Positions 1 to 7,115 of a stretch of 64,000 nt of DNA are shown piece by piece; the stretch's first letter is position 1; each line of letters starts with the position of its first letter. Location of the stretch: positions 248,001 to 312,000 of the forward strand of contig NZ_CP008944.1 of the NCBI RefSeq assembly GCF_000732945.1. The letters run 5' to 3'. The stretch comes from Corynebacterium atypicum (GTDB taxonomy: Bacteria > Actinomycetota > Actinomycetes > Mycobacteriales > Mycobacteriaceae). The notes under the pieces are model-generated. The model did no database searches. It was not told where the DNA came from and worked only from the letters and a program-made list of their open reading frames with translations. Position numbers and translations under genes: made by a program.

Positions 1-274
1 CCTGGAGGTTTTCTCGCCGGTAACGGGAATCGAGGCGAGGCTGCGGGTGAGGTCGATAAGTTTGTTTGAGCCTTCCCGGTTCAAGACGACGACATCATCG
101 AGTTTCGGTCGTTCGAGTCTCTTCTTCGCGCCTGAAAACGGACCTCGCCAACTACGCCAGGCTCGCGCACAACTTGGATCTCGAGCTGGCGACGCTGTTT
201 CGCAACTTTGCCGGAATCTCTGCCACTTCCACTGTCTTCTGAGCAGCACACGCTGCTACGCCTCTACATCGGAC
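1..274. other. Left-edge stretch without an intact gene
   Basis: No complete gene is visible here. The minus strand is open from about position 147 to the left edge and would encode a lysine/arginine-rich stretch that runs out of the window; I do not recognise it and see no convincing start codon. The plus strand carries what looks like the end of an HTH protein (separate entry). The region ends at the -35 box of the cmtR promoter. Confidence 0.3.
132..242 (+). pseudogene. Possible C-terminal fragment of an XRE-type HTH protein
   Basis: The plus-strand frame ending at the TGA at 240-242 reads ARLAHNLDLELATLF followed by about a dozen residues. This resembles the last helices of XRE/HigA-type helix-turn-helix domains, where a T-ARLA-ALDLELAELF pattern is common. 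No matching N-terminal half or start codon is visible upstream, so if the resemblance is real this is a remnant. The identification rests on one short motif and is weak. Confidence 0.25.
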
Positions 275-310
275 TTGACATGTTCAGTGCTCGCTGTATA
301 ATTCAGTGCA
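275..310 (+). promoter_or_regulatory. Leaderless cmtR-cadD promoter with overlapping operator candidate
   Basis: A consensus -35 box TTGACA (275-280) and -10 box TATAAT (297-302) are separated by 16 bp. The predicted transcription start coincides with the cmtR ATG at 310, so the mRNA is probably leaderless. An imperfect inverted repeat (ATAAT..TCAG, 6 nt, CTGA..ATTAT) runs from about 298 to 324 across the -10 box and start codon. ArsR-type CmtR proteins bind such operators and release them on cadmium or lead, which fits autoregulation. Confidence 0.75.
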
Positions 311-669
311 TGCTGACTATTATTTCGCGTCTCGACGTGATGAACCGCCTGGGTCGTGCACTGGCCGACCCCACTCGATCTCGGATCATCTTGACCTTGC
401 TCGACCATCCCGCTTACCCGGCGGAACTGGCTCGAGCTCTGGACCTGACACGCTCGAATGTGTCCAACCACCTGGCATGCCTGCGCGATTGCGGTATCGT
501 CGTCTCCGAGCCCGAGGGTCGTCGGACACGATACGAGATCGCCGATCCGCACCTGGCGCAGGCGCTGACGACACTGGTCGATGCCACCCTGGCAGTAGAC
601 GAAGACGCCCCGTGCATCGATCCCGCCTGCTCGCTTCCCGGATGCGACGTAGCTGGGGAGGGCGCATGA
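310..669 (+). CDS. cmtR: CmtR-type cadmium/lead-sensing ArsR repressor
   Basis: A 119-residue ArsR/SmtB winged-helix repressor. The recognition region reads LTRSNVSNHLACL (about 46-58). Cysteines at 57, 61 and 102 occupy the same numbered positions as the Cd/Pb ligands of M. tuberculosis CmtR, and the DPTRSRI and HLAQAL motifs also match that protein; Cys107 and Cys112 add a cysteine-rich tail. The ATG at 310 was chosen because it sits at the predicted transcription start and gives the CmtR length; an upstream in-frame start at 208 would lie before the promoter. The stop overlaps the cadD start (ATGA), so the two genes are translationally coupled. Expected role: repress cmtR-cadD until cadmium or lead binds. 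Confidence 0.9.
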   Translation: MLTIISRLDVMNRLGRALADPTRSRIILTLLDHPAYPAELARALDLTRSNVSNHLACLRDCGIVVSEPEGRRTRYEIADPHLAQALTTLVDATLAVDEDAPCIDPACSLPGCDVAGEGA

Positions 670-1268
670 TCCTCACCACGGTCTTGCAGGCGATAGGCCT
701 GTTCGCAGCTACCAACATCGACGACATCATCGTGCTCTCCCTCTTCTTCGCGCGAGGGGCAGGCCAGAGAGGCACAACCGCTCGTATTCTGGCCGGCCAG
801 TACCTCGGATTTGCCGGCATCCTCGTCGCCGCGATCCTTATTACCATCGGCGCCGGAGCATTTCTGCCCCCGGTAGCTATTCCATACTTTGGTCTCATCC
901 CTCTGGGCATCGGCCTCTGGGCCGCATGGCAGGCCTGGCGCGGAGACGATGACGACGATGACGACGAGGCCAAGGTTGCCGGCAAGAAGGTCGGCGTTTG
1001 GACAGTCGCAGGCGTCACGTTTGCCAATGGCGGCGACAACATCGGTGTCTACACCCCTGTATTCCTCAGCGTGGAACCTCTCGCAGTAGTCGCCTACTGT
1101 GTTATCTTCCTGGCGCTTGTTGCGGTCCTGGTGGCCCTGGCAAAGTTCGTCGCCACCCGCCCCCCGATCGCGGAAGTGCTCGAACGCTGGGAGGACATCC
1201 TCTTTCCCATCGTTCTCATCGGCCTCGGCATCGTGATCCTCGTCAGCGGCGGAGCTTTCGGGCTCTGA
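666..1268 (+). CDS. cadD: CadD-family cadmium resistance transporter
   Basis: A 200-residue membrane protein of the CadD family (LysE-like transporter superfamily) that exports or sequesters Cd2+. The diagnostic repeats are visible: TNIDDIIVL in the first membrane segment (about 16-24) and FANGGDNIGVY in the second half (about 119-129). Around five hydrophobic segments are predicted, and a run of seven aspartates (94-100) lies in the central cytoplasmic loop and could bind metal. Translation starts at ATG 666, overlapping the cmtR stop by 4 nt. The acidic run is longer than I expect for the family, but the rest is ordinary. An 80-nt gap separates the gene from transposon debris. Confidence 0.88.
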   Translation: MILTTVLQAIGLFAATNIDDIIVLSLFFARGAGQRGTTARILAGQYLGFAGILVAAILITIGAGAFLPPVAIPYFGLIPLGIGLWAAWQAWRGDDDDDDDEAKVAGKKVGVWTVAGVTFANGGDNIGVYTPVFLSVEPLAVVAYCVIFLALVAVLVALAKFVATRPPIAEVLERWEDILFPIVLIGLGIVILVSGGAFGL

Positions 1269-1349
1269 CATAGCAGCAGTGTTCCAACGGCGGTTGCGTC
1301 CCTTAGTGTTGTGTAACGCTTGCTGATGGGACTTGACCGTGAACCTTGC

Positions 1350-1935
1350 CATGCTTGACGCTACTGCCTGGTCGCGGCCGCGCACCGAACAGAAGCCGAC
1401 TCCGCCTGCTCCGCGGGGTGGTCGCAAGCCTGACGCTGACGACATTGAGCAGTGGAAGTTGGGCGACAACGCGCCGCCGAAGGTGTCCTCGCCCTTTGTC
1501 TCGGTGCGGGCTGTAGCGGCGCTACCGCGTCGTACCTCCGTGCGGAGGACGTCACCCGAGATGACAACGGAACCGTGTGGGTAAAGCGCTACGACATGGT
1601 CCATGCTGTCCCGATGTCGGCGGTGTTCGTGGGCGCGGTGGAAGAACTCGCGGCCTGAAAAGATCCGCACGAATACGTTCTTGGCCGCGGAGAAAACCCG
1701 TGTGGCACCAGGGGCTCAACGTCGGGCGGGACTTCCATGTGCTTCCCAGCCGGCTTCGCGCGACGTGGGCCGTTGCGGTGTGCGCTGCGGTGCGAAGAGA
1801 AGTAGCCGTCAGTGCCATTGGCGTTGCCAACGTCGTTCCATTCGAGCGCCACTTGCGTACCAATTACGACCGCACGGACCCGCTGAGCGACCACGTTGAG
1901 GAGTTGACTGACCTGTTCACTGACTGGGTGACAAC
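1350..1935 (+). pseudogene. Decayed tyrosine-recombinase-like protein of the transposable element
   Basis: The readable product is spread over three frames. Residues DDIEQWKLGDNAPPK lie in one frame to about 1470; LCLGAGCSGATASYLRAEDV lies in a second frame, which meets an in-frame TGA near 1656; and a third frame reads FHVLPSRLRATWAVAV and continues to about 1930. The GAG-SGxxxxxLRAEDV and PSRLRATW blocks resemble the divergent tyrosine-recombinase/integrase-like proteins often encoded beside actinobacterial transposases. At least two frameshifts and one nonsense codon make it non-functional. The exact family is uncertain. Confidence 0.45.
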
Positions 1936-1938
1936 GAC

Positions 1939-3755
1939 ATGGCGAACTTGTACCCGCAGACCCAAGAGAACTTCTCCCAACTCAAGTACGCCGCCGACCT
2001 CGTTGATACCTCCGGCGTGGTTGAACTGGTGGAGAACTGGCATATTGAAGATGGGCTCCAGACCGGCCGCGGTGGTCGCCCGCAGTATGTGACCATTCGC
2101 ACCGCCATTGTGCTCTGGGTCCACATGGCGCTGACCAAGCGCCCGCAACTGGTCGCCCGTATGTCGGAGGTCGTCGCCTTCGGCATGAAGCCGTACATGC
2201 GCGACTACTTCTCGCTCGTCAACGAGAACGTGGACCTGAGCACCCGTGACGGCCGCATGGACTACAACAACGACTGATACCACCGCATTTGGCGCGCCCT
2301 TGAGCGCGTGCGGGCAACTATGGAGCCGTACCCGAGCGTGTCTCGGCACGGCCGGCACACGGTTGACGAGTGGCTTGAGTTCATGGACTTATTCGGGCTC
2401 GACTCGAAGAAGACGTCGAAGAAGAACTACGAGCCGACAGAAGAAGAATTGCTCGCGGAAAAGCGCATGGCGCGCTGCGACGAGTTCTCCAACCGCCTGC
2501 TGTGGGCCACCGTCGAGAAGTTCGGCGACAAACTTGGGTCCTGGAACGGCGACGTTGCCGTGGACGGCACGGTGTTTAAGGTCTCCGCCAACGGCAACCC
2601 GAACAAGCAGGACATGTTAGCGGGCAAGGTTCCAGGGCACCGTAAGGTCGCCTCGACCCCCACGCTCGGCAACTACTCGAAGGGCGCGGACGACCACAAC
2701 GGTGACGCTAAGCCCTCCAAAGGCGACAACATGTGGGCCGGCGAGGCCACCTTTGCCACCATGGAAGGCGCCGGTGTCGGCAAGGAGGGTGGCTTGCCGT
2801 CGCTTATTCTCGGCATGTCCTTCCACCGCCCGGGTGCCATGCCGTGGCAGCGTGCGCTTCGTTCGCTGACCAACGTGTTTGCCCGCCCCGAATTGCCCCG
2901 CGGGCGCTTCTTGGGCGACCGCCTGTACCTGCCGGGACAGAAGGCCGAGAACCTCCAGGTTCCGCTGCGTAAGGCAGGCTACGACCTCATTGGCGACTAC
3001 AAGAAGAACGAGCTAGGCCTCCAGACCGAACTCGCCTCTGGCGCGGTTGTCGTGGACGGCCAGCTCTACTGCCCGGTAATGAAGGAGCGTCAGCGCCTGG
3101 TCAACGCCACCGCAGACTTCCAGAACGGCCGCATTGACGAAGACGAGTATTACGCGCTTCTGGACGAGCGCAAGAAGTTGCAGTTGGCACCGCGCTCGGC
3201 AAGCCCGTCAAGGGCGACGGCAAGCAGCGTTTCCAGTGCCCTGCACGCTCGAAGAACGCGAAGGTGACCTGCCCGTTGGTTGCATGCTCGCAGGAGAAGC
3301 ACCCGAACCGCGCGAAGGAGTCTCTGCTGGAAAGCGAGGTGCCGACGTCTGGCATGTGCGGTGCGGTCTGTAAGCAGACCTCCATTACCGTGCAGAACAC
3401 GCCCGAAGACGGCGCAAAGTACCTCAACCAGGGTGCGCCCTACGGCACCAAGGAGCGGCAGGAGCAGTACCACCGTCGCAACACCATTGAGTCGCGCAAC
3501 GACCGCGTGAAGTCTTCCCGCCACCAGGGCCACGGCGACCCGACTATGCGTCTTATGTGTGGCTGGGCAGCACAGGCCATTTCGGCTGTCATGTCCGCGG
3601 TTGCGGCCAACATTGGTCTACTGTCGGCAGAATCGCGCTGGCACTTCCCGAAGACGCCCACGCCTCCAACCACCCCTCCGGACGGTCGCAAGACCCGTGG
3701 CCGCGACGAGACTGGTACCGACGCTTTCCCCAACGCGCCACCGCTTGCGGCATAG
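1939..3755 (+). pseudogene. DDE transposase with in-frame TGA and a frameshift
   Basis: A long transposase-like reading frame of about 605 codons. It begins MANLYPQTQENF at 1939, meets TGA at 2275-2277 (context NND-stop-YHRIWRALERV), continues in the same frame to about 3195, and then shifts by one missing base into the frame that ends at 3755. Probable catalytic acidic residues are in DVAVDGTVF, FLGDRLY and NTIESRND, as expected for a DDE enzyme of the broad IS1182/IS4-like type. The protein after the TGA stays conserved in character, so this is a nonsense mutation, not the end of a gene. With two independent lesions it is most likely inactive. Confidence 0.75.
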
Positions 3756-3857
3756 ACAAGGCCACCGGCTGGTCCTCAAAACAACGAGGACGAAGCCCGT
3801 GGCCTAGAGGTCGTGGGCGAGTGCCGAAATTCGGTCCAAAACGGAGTTCAGACAAAG

Positions 3858-3897
3858 AAAAATGACCCCCTCCGAACGAACGGAGCGGGTCATTTTT
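3858..3897. terminator. Bidirectional rho-independent terminator
   Basis: AAAAATGACCC (3858-3868) pairs with GGGTCATTTTT (3887-3897), with an inner CTCCG/CGGAG stem. A-tract and T-tract flank the stem, so it can stop transcription from both sides: the transposon on the plus strand and the prophage operon on the minus strand. Confidence 0.8.
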
Positions 3898-3975
3898 GTG
3901 TTCGCGGCCGTTTTCCTTCGGCCGGCGCGGGGTTTCGTGAAAAGATTGGAACAGTTTCGTGAAACCCCCCGCATA

Positions 3976-4000
3976 AGAAAAGCCCCAACCATGTGGGGGG
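3976..4000 (-). terminator. Terminator of the leftward prophage operon
   Basis: Read on the minus strand, a CCCC...GGGG hairpin (about 3983-4000 on the plus strand) is followed by CTTTTCTT. It lies about 60 nt beyond the stop codon of the last minus-strand gene. A further GGGGTTTC/GAAACCCC inverted repeat at about 3930-3967 may back it up. Nothing coding is visible between 3756 and 4059. Confidence 0.6.
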
Positions 4001-4059
4001 CGAAACGGATCGCGTCGGGCCAGGCCCAGCCCGTGGGGGTGGTCGGGACGACAGGCGAG

Positions 4060-4350
4060 TTAGCAGTAGGTGTGGCGGAAGTCGGAGACCACCTGGCCGG
4101 TGCCGAAACCCCCGTAGCGCCAATCGGACAGGCCGCGCTGCCTGGCCAGGGCGATGATCTGATCGGCTTTGGTGTAGTGCCAGCCCACACGGCTGAGCGT
4201 GTGGACCGGGATCTTCTCGGCCCCGACCTCCTCAGCGAGCTCGTCGAGGACGCTGAAGGGGATCTCGGCGGCAGCCTGGATCTCGCCGTGCGGGGCGGCG
4301 TCGGCGGGGATTTCTAGGTGGTTGGTGATCAGGTTCCGGGTGGCGTCCAT
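4060..4350 (-). CDS. Small prophage protein of unknown function
   Basis: A 96-residue, soluble, slightly acidic protein. It starts at ATG 4350 behind a good ribosome-binding site (GGAGG 8 nt upstream). It has an LDELAEEVGAEKIPVH segment suggestive of a helical fold, and I do not recognise the family. It is the last gene of the leftward prophage block and is followed by a terminator. The 33-nt gap to the next gene and the same orientation suggest co-transcription. Confidence 0.65.
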   Translation of the reverse strand: MDATRNLITNHLEIPADAAPHGEIQAAAEIPFSVLDELAEEVGAEKIPVHTLSRVGWHYTKADQIIALARQRGLSDWRYGGFGTGQVVSDFRHTYC

Positions 4351-4383
4351 CGTCCGTGTCCTCCTTGTCCGTGTGGGTGTGGG

Positions 4384-4671
4384 TTAGATCTGGGTCAGGG
4401 CCCAGGCGATGGCGTGCCCGGCGTCTTCGAAAAGGTGGTCGGCCTCGGCGATGAGCTCCAGGGCGCATTCGCTGCGGCCGCGTGCGTCGGGGCCGAAGCC
4501 ATCGATCGGGGCTTCGGTCAGGCGGTAAACCTGGGCGCTGTTGCCGTAGCCGTCTTTCTTGGTCCAGGTCGCGAAGGTGGCCAGCGTGTAGTCGCCGTGT
4601 GCGAGGATCGCTCCGTAGGAGTCGACGCGCATCTGCAGGGCTTCGGTGGTGAGCTTCTCGGCGGTGTTCAT
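4384..4671 (-). CDS. Small prophage protein of unknown function
   Basis: A 95-residue protein starting at ATG 4671 with AAAGGA 9 nt upstream. It contains DGYGNSAQVYRLTEAP and ends in an aspartate/alanine-rich helix. No transmembrane segment or known motif is visible and I do not recognise it. A 51-bp block shared with the gene at 5533-5718 begins 33 nt upstream of the start, which suggests common control. It is probably transcribed with the 96-residue gene just downstream. Confidence 0.6.
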   Translation of the reverse strand: MNTAEKLTTEALQMRVDSYGAILAHGDYTLATFATWTKKDGYGNSAQVYRLTEAPIDGFGPDARGRSECALELIAEADHLFEDAGHAIAWALTQI

Positions 4672-4704
4672 GGCTGTTGTCCTTTTCTCAGGTGGTGTTC
4701 TTTT

Positions 4705-4755
4705 GTCATGTACATACAGCCATAGGTGCGGGCACTTATCCAGTCGTATTTGCCC
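4705..4755 (-). repeat. Copy A of a bipartite 51-bp upstream element
   Basis: The minus strand of this block consists of a 21-bp segment containing CGACTGGATAAG, a 10-bp variable spacer, and a 20-bp segment with TATGGCTGTATGTACATGAC. Copy B is at 5764-5814. The outer 20 bp are identical in both copies, the inner 21 bp have one mismatch, and the 10-bp spacers are unrelated. ATGTACAT inside it is a perfect palindrome. It lies 33 nt before the start codon at 4671, so a shared promoter or operator is the likeliest role. Confidence 0.8.
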
Positions 4756-4885
4756 AGATCAGGCACTATTTTTTGGGATCTACAGCACTCGGAAAAACCG
4801 TGGAGAAACAAGGCTTGTGACGAGGGAAACCCCGCTCGTGGCAGGGTATCCGGGTGCCAGCAGGTCAGGCGTCGCGATTGATGCG

Positions 4886-5536
4886 TCAGTTCTCCTTCCT
4901 GCTCGCCGGGGTGCGCCAAGCGGCGTCCCCTTCCAGGCCTGCCAGCAGGATGCGGCGTGCCTGCTTGTGTTCGGGGCCGATGAAGCCCAGGGAGAGCAGG
5001 AAGCAGCGCATCGTGTACTTGTCATTGCCCGGTGCAGGCGGCGTGGCCCGAATCCGGGTTGCCTCCTGGGCGCGTTGGCAGAGCTTTGCCACAAGCGGGA
5101 CCACCGCCTCGCGTGCCGTCTCCGGCGTAATCGACTCACACCACGGGAACGAGACCGTCTGGTCATCGTTGAACTCGACGGGTGTGGCCGGGATGCCCAG
5201 GGCCTTGGCGATCAGTGGCCCTTTGGCTGCCAGGAGCGCTTCGAGGTTCGCGCGAATGCGCTCACTCCACCCGGTGGTGGGCATCGTGACCGTCAACGCC
5301 ACCTCGCCCGGGTTGGCGGTTTCAAAGCCCGCCTGGCGGACAGCCTCGAGCACGGCCTGCGCCTCGATGCCATCTGGCAGGTAGAGGGTCCAGTCCCGAT
5401 CCAGCGTGGCGTCTGCGATCTGGTAGGCAAACGAGGGCGTGCCCAGGTAGGTGGCCTTGACGCCAAGGTGATCGGCTAAAAGCTGGGCGAGCTTCTTCCT
5501 GCCCGTTTTGTGCGGGGTGAAGGCGAGGGTGCTCAT
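4886..5536 (-). CDS. Conserved phage-element protein ('virulence-related' family)
   Basis: A 216-residue protein beginning KTGRKKLAQLLADHLG followed by LGTPSFAYQIADATLDRD. This opening resembles proteins commonly labelled virulence-related in phage-like elements of Firmicutes (pattern LGVKxxYxGxPSFAYxIG). That label is historical and I know of no assigned function. The C-terminal half contains CESITPETAREAVVPLVAKL and DKYTMRCFLLSLGFIG. The ATG at 5536 overlaps the stop of the upstream 61-residue gene by 4 nt, so the two are coupled. The 214-nt gap downstream holds repeat copy A. Confidence 0.7.
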   Translation of the reverse strand: MSTLAFTPHKTGRKKLAQLLADHLGVKATYLGTPSFAYQIADATLDRDWTLYLPDGIEAQAVLEAVRQAGFETANPGEVALTVTMPTTGWSERIRANLEALLAAKGPLIAKALGIPATPVEFNDDQTVSFPWCESITPETAREAVVPLVAKLCQRAQEATRIRATPPAPGNDKYTMRCFLLSLGFIGPEHKQARRILLAGLEGDAAWRTPASRKEN

Positions 5537-5718
5537 GCCGCCACCTTCTCACTGAACCAGGCGGCAACGAAGCTGAGAAAACACGTCGGATCGTGCTCGA
5601 TCACGCGCACCACCAGCTGATAGCCAAGTGCTGTGGCAACGCGCAGGGTTTCCTCGGGGTCGTAGACGTTAACTCCGGCTGCAATCAGTTCGCTGATTTC
5701 GATGTGTAATTCACTCAT
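5533..5718 (-). CDS. Small prophage protein coupled to the downstream gene
   Basis: A 61-residue protein from ATG 5718 with AAAGGA 8 nt upstream. It ends with the sequence FVAAWFSEKVAA and overlaps the next start by 4 nt (ATGA). The ALGYQLVVRVIEHDPTCFLSF segment suggests one mixed alpha/beta unit; I do not recognise a family. The second copy of the bipartite 51-bp element lies 45 nt upstream, so the promoter for this two-gene unit is probably there. Confidence 0.6.
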   Translation of the reverse strand: MSELHIEISELIAAGVNVYDPEETLRVATALGYQLVVRVIEHDPTCFLSFVAAWFSEKVAA

Positions 5719-5763
5719 GACCAGTCCTTTTCGCTCGATTCCCCGGGGCTGGGGGTGCTTTCG

Positions 5764-5814
5764 GTCATGTACATACAGCCATACGTTTTTCCGCTTATCC
5801 AGTCGTTTTTGCCC
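5764..5814 (-). repeat. Copy B of the bipartite 51-bp upstream element
   Basis: Same architecture as the block at 4705-4755: 20 bp identical, 10 bp variable (here T-rich on the plus strand), 21 bp with a single mismatch. It lies between the methylase stop (5865) and the start codon at 5718, 45 nt upstream of the latter. Two reading frames are open across both copies on the minus strand, so a tiny conserved peptide cannot be excluded, but neither copy has an obvious start codon in a common frame. Confidence 0.8.
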
Positions 5815-5864
5815 TCATCAACGGCTCATTTTCACGCCCCTGTTTTGCCTGCATTTCCGGGGTT

Positions 5865-7115
5865 TTATTCGCGGTCGCGGTCGACCTGTTTGACCACATC
5901 CAGGTAGGCGTATTGGGTGTCGCCTCGCTGGCAGGTGATCCCGGCCGCGTCCCCGGTCGCCTCGGCGTAGCGGCGCAGGATCACCGAGGCGTACTTCTCG
6001 TCCAACTCCATGAGGTAGGCGATGCGGTCGGTCTGCTCGGCGGCCATCAGGGTCGAACCGCTGCCAGCGAAGGTGTCGAGGATGATCGCGTTGGCCTGAG
6101 TGGAGTTGCGGATCGGATAGGCCAGCAGGTCCAGCGGCTTGGAGGTCGGGTGGTCGGAGTTCTTACGCGGCTTGGCGAAGTTCCAGATCGTGGTCTGCTT
6201 CCGGTCAGCGAACCACTTGTGCTTGGCTCCCTGCTTCCACCCGTAGAGCACCGGTTCGTGCTGCCACTGGTACGGAGAGCGTCCCAGCACGAGGGAGTCT
6301 TTGACCCAGATGCAGCAACCGGAGAGCTTGAACCCGGCGTCGATGAACGCCTTGCGGAAGTTCAGCCCTTCGGTGTCGGCGTGGAACACATACGCACTGC
6401 CGCCCTTGTCGAGAACACCTGCCATGTTGGTAAACGCGGCGAGCAGGAACTCGTAGAAGGAGTCGGCCTTCATCTCGTCGTTTTTGATCGTGAGCCCATC
6501 GGAGGACTCGAAGGCGACGTTGTAGGGCGGGTCGGTGAGCACCAGGTTCGCGCTCTTGCCGTCCATGAGCACCGCGACCTCGTTTGCGTTGGTGGCGTCC
6601 CCGCAGACGAGGCGGTGCCTGCCGACAGTCCAAATGTCCCCGCGCCTGACGAACGAAGCGGCCTCGAGAGCGGCGGTGAGATCAAAGCCGTCATCGGTGA
6701 CCTCGTCATCGTCGAGGGAGCCAATCATTTGGGCGATTTCGTCATCGTCGAAGCCGGTGAGCTCGGCATCAAAGTCGGCCGCGTCCAAGTCGGCGATGAG
6801 CAGGGCCAGCTTGGACTCGTCCCAGTCGCCGCTGATCTTGTTCAATGCGACGTTGAGCGCCTTCTCGCGGGTCTCGTCCAGTTCGACAACCACGCAGTCA
6901 ACATCGGTGTGGCCAAGATCAGCGAGGACTTTGAGGCGCTGGTGGCCGCCGACGACGTGGCCGGTGGTGTGGTTGTAGATCACCGGCTCGACGTAACCGA
7001 ACTCGGTCAAAGAGCGCTTGAGTTTTTCGTAGTCCGCATCGCCGGGCTTCAGGTCTTTACGCGGGTTGTAGTCGGCGGGCTTGAGCTCACTGATGGGTAG
7101 CTGCTTGATGAGCAC
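5865..7115 (-). CDS. ParB-like domain fused to a DNA adenine/cytosine-N4 methylase
   Basis: A 416-residue two-domain protein. Residues 1-95 form a ParB/Srx-like nuclease-fold domain (NPRKDLKPGD, then GGHQRLKVL at 56-64). The rest is an amino-methyltransferase with TDPPY at 194-198 and the SAM-binding LDTFAGSGST at 346-355, the motif order of beta-class enzymes. Start codon is GTG at 7115, inside the 3' end of the SAM synthetase gene (29-nt overlap). This fusion is typical of phages and probably modifies phage DNA to evade host restriction; the target sequence cannot be read from the gene. It is the last gene of the overlapping pair that also makes the methyl donor. Confidence 0.85.
   Translation of the reverse strand: MLIKQLPISELKPADYNPRKDLKPGDADYEKLKRSLTEFGYVEPVIYNHTTGHVVGGHQRLKVLADLGHTDVDCVVVELDETREKALNVALNKISGDWDESKLALLIADLDAADFDAELTGFDDDEIAQMIGSLDDDEVTDDGFDLTAALEAASFVRRGDIWTVGRHRLVCGDATNANEVAVLMDGKSANLVLTDPPYNVAFESSDGLTIKNDEMKADSFYEFLLAAFTNMAGVLDKGGSAYVFHADTEGLNFRKAFIDAGFKLSGCCIWVKDSLVLGRSPYQWQHEPVLYGWKQGAKHKWFADRKQTTIWNFAKPRKNSDHPTSKPLDLLAYPIRNSTQANAIILDTFAGSGSTLMAAEQTDRIAYLMELDEKYASVILRRYAEATGDAAGITCQRGDTQYAYLDVVKQVDRDRE

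Larger units (their letters stand above)
1350..3755 (+). mobile_element. Degenerate insertion element (recombinase-like plus DDE transposase)
   Basis: Two plus-strand genes, a recombinase-like protein and a DDE-type transposase, lie 3-10 nt apart and are both broken by frameshifts and stops. I found no convincing terminal inverted repeats in the flanks (1269-1349 and 3756-3857), so the limits given are those of the coding debris. The element sits between the cadmium genes and the prophage remnant and is probably what joined or truncated them. Confidence 0.6.

Noticed and set aside
4041..4057. Similarity of this site to the 3' end of tRNA-Pro (13 of 15 bp) as an attachment site
   Set aside because: It lies just downstream of the last prophage gene, which is tempting, but the match is short, interrupted, and lacks an integrase nearby; likely chance.
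3862..4317. Plus-strand frame opposite the 96-residue prophage gene
   Set aside because: It starts inside a terminator and reads the complement of a gene with good ribosome-binding site.
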